The translations under genes and the position numbers were made by a program. This document shows positions 50,544-55,146 of a stretch of 55,146 nt of DNA, one piece after another; positions within the stretch are counted from its first letter, which is position 1; each line of letters begins with the position of its first letter. This DNA is from JALVIU01 sp964462295 (GTDB lineage Bacteria > Atribacterota > JALVIU01), in the NCBI GenBank assembly GCA_964462295.1, contig CAYWXH010000006.1, positions 1-55,146 on the forward strand. The letters run 5' to 3'. The notes beneath the pieces are model-generated. The model was not told the origin of the DNA. It saw only the letters and a list, made by a program, of their open reading frames with translations, and ran no database searches.

Positions 50544-51533
50544 ATGAAGAAGTTATTTGTAGGCTTATTATTGGTTTCTATGCTTCTTTCATTATTTATT
50601 TTCTCTGGCATTTCTTATGCAAAAAGCCCGAAAGATTTGAAAGTCGCAGCAATCTTTAACACAGCTATCGAAGAACCGTGGGATGGTTGTATTCACCAGG
50701 CCCTTGTAAAGGCACAGAAGGAGTTTGGTTTTAAGTATGAGTATACTGAAAAAGTGCCTTCTTCTGACTATGAACATGTTATGAGGGAATATGCATCTCG
50801 TGGGTTTGATGCACTATTCTTAGATGTATTTACTGTAGAGGAAGCTGCAAGAATGGTGGCTATGGATTATCCTGAAGTAGCATTTATTGCAGGTTCTGGT
50901 CTTGGCCCAATGGAGCCAAATTTTGCAGTATTTGATGACTGGATTCATGAACCTGCATACCTTGCAGGTATGATAGCAGGAAAGATTACAAAAACAAATG
51001 TATTAGGTGTAGTTGGTGGTTATCCAATTCCTGAGGTTAACAGATTAATAAATGCATTTATTGCAGGTGCTAAAGAAGTAAATCCAAAAGTAAAGGTAAA
51101 AGTTACATTTATAGGAAGTTGGTTTGATCCTCCAAAGGCAAAAGAAGCAGCACTTGCTCAGATTGATGCAGGGGCAGATGTACTTTATGCAGAAAGATAT
51201 GGAGTAATTGAGGCATGTAAGGAAAAAGGCGTATATGCAATAGGTAATTTGACTGATCAGTCAGAACTTGGACCAAAGACTGTTATAGCAAGCCCTGTGT
51301 GGGATATGTATCCACTTGTAAAGTATGTAATAAATGAAGTAGCAAACGGTACATTTAAAGCTATGGATCTGCGTGAATGGACAATGATGGCAAAAGGTGG
51401 TGCAAAGTTAGTTTTGAATCCAAAATTCCCATTACCTGATGATATAAAGAAAATGGTAGAGGAAAGGACAAAGAAGATATTGATGGGTACATTTAGAGTT
51501 CCTGTTGACGAAAATACACCAAAATCTGACTAA
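50544..51533 (+). CDS. BMP-family ABC transporter substrate-binding protein
   Basis: 329-residue binding protein of the basic membrane protein family, which takes up nucleosides in characterised cases. The signal peptide ends at ISYAKS with no lipobox, unlike most BMP lipoproteins. Family segments are LKVAAIFNTAIEEPWDGCIHQAL, FAVFDDWIHEPAYLAGMIAGKITKTNVLGVVGGYPIPEVNRLINAFIAGA and GADVLYAERYGVIEACKEKGVYAIG. AAAGGAGGT precedes the ATG. A strong hairpin separates it from the ATPase gene. Confidence 0.93.
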   Translation: MKKLFVGLLLVSMLLSLFIFSGISYAKSPKDLKVAAIFNTAIEEPWDGCIHQALVKAQKEFGFKYEYTEKVPSSDYEHVMREYASRGFDALFLDVFTVEEAARMVAMDYPEVAFIAGSGLGPMEPNFAVFDDWIHEPAYLAGMIAGKITKTNVLGVVGGYPIPEVNRLINAFIAGAKEVNPKVKVKVTFIGSWFDPPKAKEAALAQIDAGADVLYAERYGVIEACKEKGVYAIGNLTDQSELGPKTVIASPVWDMYPLVKYVINEVANGTFKAMDLREWTMMAKGGAKLVLNPKFPLPDDIKKMVEERTKKILMGTFRVPVDENTPKSD

Positions 51534-51553
51534 TAGTATTATTTATAAACAAT

Positions 51554-51585
51554 AAAGAGGGGAAGATCAGATCTTCCCCTCTTTT
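51554..51585 (+). terminator. Terminator-like hairpin between the BMP and ATPase genes
   Basis: A perfect 15-bp stem (51554-51568 with 51570-51584) has a single-base spacer, so the innermost pairs would open, and ends in TTTT. It lies 20 bases after the BMP stop and 20 bases before the ATPase ATG. Confidence 0.9.
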
Positions 51586-51604
51586 GTTATAGGAGGAAAT
51601 AAAA

Positions 51605-53143
51605 ATGCTACTTAGAATGGAAGGAATTGTTAAGATATTTCCAGGGGTTTTGGCAAATGATCATGTGAATTTCTCTCTCAAGAAAGGTGAGGTCCATGCC
51701 TTATTGGGAGAAAATGGTGCAGGTAAAACTACACTTATGAATATTTTATATGGTCTCTATAGGCCTGAAGAGGGACATATATATCTAAATGATAGAGAAG
51801 TGAAAATTAATTCCCCTCTTGATGCTATTAATCTTGGAATAGGTATGGTCCATCAGCATTTTACCCTTGTGCCTCCATTTACAGTGGTGGAGAATGTAAT
51901 TTTGGGTTTAAAATCTCCCAGGGAACCCTTTTTAGATTTAAAAGGGGCTGCAGAGAAAATAAGGGATATAGCCAAAAGATATAATTTTAAAATTGACCCC
52001 TGGGCAAAGGTATGGCAACTTTCTGTTGGTGAGAAGCAGAGGGTTGAGATAATAAAAGCCCTTTACAGAGGGGCTAATATCCTTATACTTGATGAGCCTA
52101 CCGCTGTTCTTACTCCACAGGAGGCAGATGAACTATTTGAAGTCTTAAAGGATATGAAGAAAGAAGGGAAATCCGTTGTTTTTATATCTCATAAATTAGA
52201 TGAAGTTATGAAGATTTCAGATCGTGTTACAGTTTTACGAGATGGTAAATCTATAAAGACCCTAAACACAAAAGATACCTCTCCACAAGAGCTTGCAAGA
52301 ATCATGGTAGGGAGGGATGTAATTTTTACTCTCTCCAAATCTGAGTTTAGACCAGGAAGAGAGGTTGTAAAGGTAGAAGGATTAAAGGCCTTAAATGATA
52401 AAGGATTACTTGCCTTAGATGGAATAAGTTTTTCTATTCGAGAGGGAGAAATTCTTGGCATAGCAGGTGTATCAGGCAATGGGCAGAAAGAGCTTGAAGA
52501 GGTAATATATGGGTTAAGACCTCTAAAGGAGGGAAAGATTTATCTAAATGGAGAAGATATTACAGGGAAGACACCTGCATATCTTATAGAGAAAAAGGTT
52601 TCATATATCCCAGAAGATAGAATGGAAAGAGGTCTTATACTTGATTTTGAGATAAAAGAGAATGCGGTTCTTGAGACGCATAAAGATCCACCATTTGCAA
52701 GGAATGGGTTTTTGAATTATAGAGAGATAAGTAATTTTACTCAAGAGCTAGTAAAGGATTATAATATAAAGATTCCTGCTATAAATGCTATTGTAAAGGT
52801 CCTTTCAGGGGGAAATTTGCAAAAACTCATTTTAGGAAGAGAGATTTCAAGAGACCCTGTTTTTCTTATTGCTTCTCAGCCTACACGAGGACTTGATATA
52901 GGTGCGACAGAGTATATAAGAGAGAGGCTTTTGAAAGAAAGAGAAAATAGAAAGGCAATACTCCTTATTTCCGAAGACTTAGAAGAGATACTGTCATTAA
53001 GTGATAGAATACTTGTTATATATGAGGGTAGGGTGATGGGTATTTTAGATCCAGAGGATGCAAGGCAAAATATTGAAAAGCTTGGGCTTCTCATGGCAGG
53101 AGTTAAAGAAGAAGGAGGGTTAGAAAATGAAGTTAATGCTTGA
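51605..53143 (+). CDS. Nucleoside-type ABC transporter ATP-binding protein (two ATPase domains)
   Basis: 512 residues, two fused ABC domains as in RbsA or NupO/YufO. The first has Walker A GENGAGKTT, LSVGEKQRVEIIKAL and ILILDEPTAVL. The second has a divergent Walker A (GVSGNGQKE, no Lys-Thr), SGGNLQKLILGREI and ASQPTRGLD in place of a normal Walker B Glu, a common asymmetry in this family. It overlaps the first permease gene by 17 bases. Confidence 0.94.
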   Translation: MLLRMEGIVKIFPGVLANDHVNFSLKKGEVHALLGENGAGKTTLMNILYGLYRPEEGHIYLNDREVKINSPLDAINLGIGMVHQHFTLVPPFTVVENVILGLKSPREPFLDLKGAAEKIRDIAKRYNFKIDPWAKVWQLSVGEKQRVEIIKALYRGANILILDEPTAVLTPQEADELFEVLKDMKKEGKSVVFISHKLDEVMKISDRVTVLRDGKSIKTLNTKDTSPQELARIMVGRDVIFTLSKSEFRPGREVVKVEGLKALNDKGLLALDGISFSIREGEILGIAGVSGNGQKELEEVIYGLRPLKEGKIYLNGEDITGKTPAYLIEKKVSYIPEDRMERGLILDFEIKENAVLETHKDPPFARNGFLNYREISNFTQELVKDYNIKIPAINAIVKVLSGGNLQKLILGREISRDPVFLIASQPTRGLDIGATEYIRERLLKERENRKAILLISEDLEEILSLSDRILVIYEGRVMGILDPEDARQNIEKLGLLMAGVKEEGGLENEVNA

Positions 53144-54206
53144 AGAAAGACAAGTTCCTTCTATTTGGGTTCAGATTTTTCTCCCTATTATAGCAGTAGT
53201 TATTTCTCTCCTCATATCTTCTATGCTAATACTTTATGCAGGGGGAAAACCACTTGAGGCATACTATTATATAGTGAAAGGTTCATGGGGAAGTAGGTTT
53301 GCAATAACTGAAACCCTTGTAAAGGCGGGACCTCTTATGCTTACAGGTCTTGCCGCATCTTTGGCCTTTAATGCAAAGTTTTGGAATATAGGAATGGAAG
53401 GACAACTCTACGCAGGGGCAATAGCCACTACATGGATTGGGATAACTTTTACTCACTGGCCTTCATATATACTTATTCCTCTTGTAATAATATTGAGTTT
53501 TATTGCAGGGGGTCTTTGGGGACTCTTGGCAGGATGGTTAAAGGTAAAATTTAATGCAAATGAGGTTGTTACAACCATTATGCTTAACTATATTATGATT
53601 AACATAGTAGGGTTACTTGTTCATGGTCCTTGGAAAAATCCAAGAACTATGTGGCCTTCTTCCCCAATTATTGCAAAGGCTGCAAGATTTCCTTTGCTTG
53701 TGAAAAGGAGTAGATTACATTTAGGGGTTTTGTTAGCTTTTATTGCAGCTATTGTAATTTTTATATTACTAAAAAAAATGGTTGTTGGTTATAGAATAAG
53801 GGCAGTAGGGGCAAGCCAAAAGGCATCAGAATATGGTGGTATAGATGTAAGTAAAATATTCCTTCTCACTATACTAATAAGTGGTGGACTTGCGGGTCTT
53901 GCAGGTGCAGGAGAGGTGGCTGGTGTTCAGAAAAAATTGATAGAAGGACTTTCTCCTGGCTACGGATATGCAGGTGTGGTGGTAGGCCTTTTGGGGAGAC
54001 TCCATCCTATAGGGGTTATTCTTTCTGCCCTGTTTTTTGCCTCATTGATTACAGGAACAGGTATGATGCAAAGGCTTACGGATGTGCCTGTAGCCCTTAC
54101 ATATGCAGTTCAAGGGATAACCCTTATAACAATCCTTGCCCTTACCATATTCTCTGAATATAAGATAAGATTTGTAAGGGTAGAAGGAAAAGAGGTGGCA
54201 AAATGA
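53127..54206 (+). CDS. Nucleoside-type ABC transporter permease 1
   Basis: 359-residue BPD_transp_2 permease with about eight to ten membrane segments. Family features include LTGLAASLAFNAKFWNIGMEGQLYAGAIAT, FNANEVVTTIMLNYIM and YRIRAVGASQKASEYGGI. The ATG at 53127 follows GGAGGG inside the ATPase gene. The last 4 bases overlap the second permease (ATGA). Confidence 0.93.
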   Translation: MKLMLEERQVPSIWVQIFLPIIAVVISLLISSMLILYAGGKPLEAYYYIVKGSWGSRFAITETLVKAGPLMLTGLAASLAFNAKFWNIGMEGQLYAGAIATTWIGITFTHWPSYILIPLVIILSFIAGGLWGLLAGWLKVKFNANEVVTTIMLNYIMINIVGLLVHGPWKNPRTMWPSSPIIAKAARFPLLVKRSRLHLGVLLAFIAAIVIFILLKKMVVGYRIRAVGASQKASEYGGIDVSKIFLLTILISGGLAGLAGAGEVAGVQKKLIEGLSPGYGYAGVVVGLLGRLHPIGVILSALFFASLITGTGMMQRLTDVPVALTYAVQGITLITILALTIFSEYKIRFVRVEGKEVAK

Positions 54207-55146
54207 TAGAAAAAATATTAAATGCATCATTTTTGATAGGTCTTGGTGCTGCAACTATAAGGATGGCTACTCCTATACTTTTTGCAACAGTTGGAGAGAT
54301 TATTGCTGAAAGGTCTGGGGTATTAAACCTTGGAGTAGAAGGTACTATGCTTATGGGTGCTATGGTAGGCTTTGTCACAGCTTTTAAGACAGGAAGTCTC
54401 TGGCTTGGGGTCTTGAATGCCTTAGTAATTGGGGGTATTTTCGGGCTGGTAATGGCTTTTCTAACTGTTACTTTACGTACCCGTCAAGAAATAAGTGGTC
54501 TTTCTATCAACCTCTTAAGTAGTGGACTATCTTTCTTTTTCTTTAGAGCAATTTTTGGTGTTATGAGTGTTCCACCTCATATCAAACCTTTTGATCCCCT
54601 AAATATTCCTGTGCTTTCAAAAATCCCGGTGATAGGAGAGATCTTTTTTCAACAATATGCACTTACCTATATTGCGATAATTCTTGCACCCCTTGCCTAC
54701 ATATTTTTATTTAAAACAAATTTTGGCCTTAAAATAAGAGCTGTAGGTGAAAATCCTGTATCTGCGGATACGGTAGGTGTAAATGTCTATTTTATAAGGT
54801 ATATATCCCTTATTATAGGTGGAATGCTTGCAGGGATAGGTGGTGCATTTTTATCTTTAGCACAATTTAATATGTTCTTAGATGAAATGACAGCAGGTCG
54901 TGGTTTTATCGCTATTGCATTAACTATATTTAGTAATTGGCATCCTATAAATGCACTTTGGGGCTCTTTCTTATTTGGTGGAGCAGATGCTTTACAACTA
55001 AGGCTTCAGGCTGTAGGTTTCAAGATTCCGTATCAATTCTTCCTTATGCTGCCTTATGTACTTACAATCCTTGCACTTTTGGGTGTATCTAAGCGCGTAA
55101 AAGGTCCTGCAGCACTCATCATTCCTTATAAGAGGGGAGAAAGATA
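54203..55146 (+). CDS. Nucleoside-type ABC transporter permease 2 (cut at the window end)
   Basis: 314 codons are visible. The frame is open to the last base, where TA starts what is probably the stop codon, so almost the whole gene is here. Family features are ATPILFATVGEIIAERSGVLNLGVEGTMLMGAM, RQEISGLSINLLSSGL, FGLKIRAVGENPVSADTVGVNVYFIRY and GRGFIAIALTIFSNWHPINALWGSFLFGGADALQLRLQ. It forms a heterodimeric channel with permease 1. Confidence 0.92.
   Translation, partial: MIEKILNASFLIGLGAATIRMATPILFATVGEIIAERSGVLNLGVEGTMLMGAMVGFVTAFKTGSLWLGVLNALVIGGIFGLVMAFLTVTLRTRQEISGLSINLLSSGLSFFFFRAIFGVMSVPPHIKPFDPLNIPVLSKIPVIGEIFFQQYALTYIAIILAPLAYIFLFKTNFGLKIRAVGENPVSADTVGVNVYFIRYISLIIGGMLAGIGGAFLSLAQFNMFLDEMTAGRGFIAIALTIFSNWHPINALWGSFLFGGADALQLRLQAVGFKIPYQFFLMLPYVLTILALLGVSKRVKGPAALIIPYKRGER

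Noticed and set aside
1..55146. CRISPR arrays, insertion sequences, phage or toxin-antitoxin genes
   Set aside because: No regularly spaced repeats, transposase-like or integrase-like products, or small paired genes of those families were seen on either strand.

Overview
The window looks like part of a low-GC bacterial chromosome, most likely from an anaerobic and probably thermophilic organism. Codon use favours AGA and ATA, genes overlap by 1 to 17 bases, and starts are often TTG or GTG. The gene set points the same way: an electron-bifurcating NfnAB, formate-THF ligase, a split glycine decarboxylase and radical SAM chemistry. Exported proteins, including three ABC substrate-binding proteins, have signal peptidase I type ends and no lipobox cysteine. 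HflK/HflC and TatA are present. Together these fit a diderm with a periplasm (Dictyoglomus, Caldisericum, Thermotogota or Atribacterota type), but the phylum cannot be fixed by eye. I see no insertion sequences, CRISPR arrays, rRNA or phage genes, and no gene-free stretch longer than about 150 bases.

Region 1 (1-12.7 kb, all +) is a metabolic block. It holds the end of dcd, rsmA, nfnA-nfnB, an exported protein of unknown role, then fhs-gcvT-gcvH-gcvPA-gcvPB, an orphan comB-like phosphatase and a cheR-like methyltransferase. The fhs-gcv core links formate, glycine, CO2 and tetrahydrofolate C1 units.

Region 2 (12.7-27.7 kb, +) has a ylmE-proC-ylmG-divIVA-yggU cell-division type cluster and a small sugar unit (DUF4432 epimerase-like, ribokinase, RbsD). 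It continues with DUF554, an envelope cluster in which hflK-hflC lies between two large TPR/DUF3857 proteins, and glgC. A perfect 52-bp palindrome closes glgC and the convergent tatA.

Region 3 (28-37.8 kb) carries an aminotransferase-serA operon behind a palindrome, a metallo-beta-lactamase-fold hydrolase, and a tetR-radical SAM operon whose promoter contains a TetR-type operator. Then come a membrane TPR protein, folB, a nucleotidyltransferase, a metallophosphoesterase that seems to start at ACG, a DUF4032/ParB-like gene and a tRNA-Pro that overlaps that gene's stop codon.

Region 4 (37.8-55.1 kb) is transport. It has a TPP riboswitch controlling thiB-thiP (no thiQ here), a deoR-pfkB pair, a dppA-B-C-D-F peptide importer on the minus strand, a patatin, and a CodA-like deaminase followed by a BMP-family nucleoside importer cut at the window end. 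In all three importers a terminator-like hairpin lies directly after the binding-protein gene. This is the clearest recurring regulatory pattern in the window.
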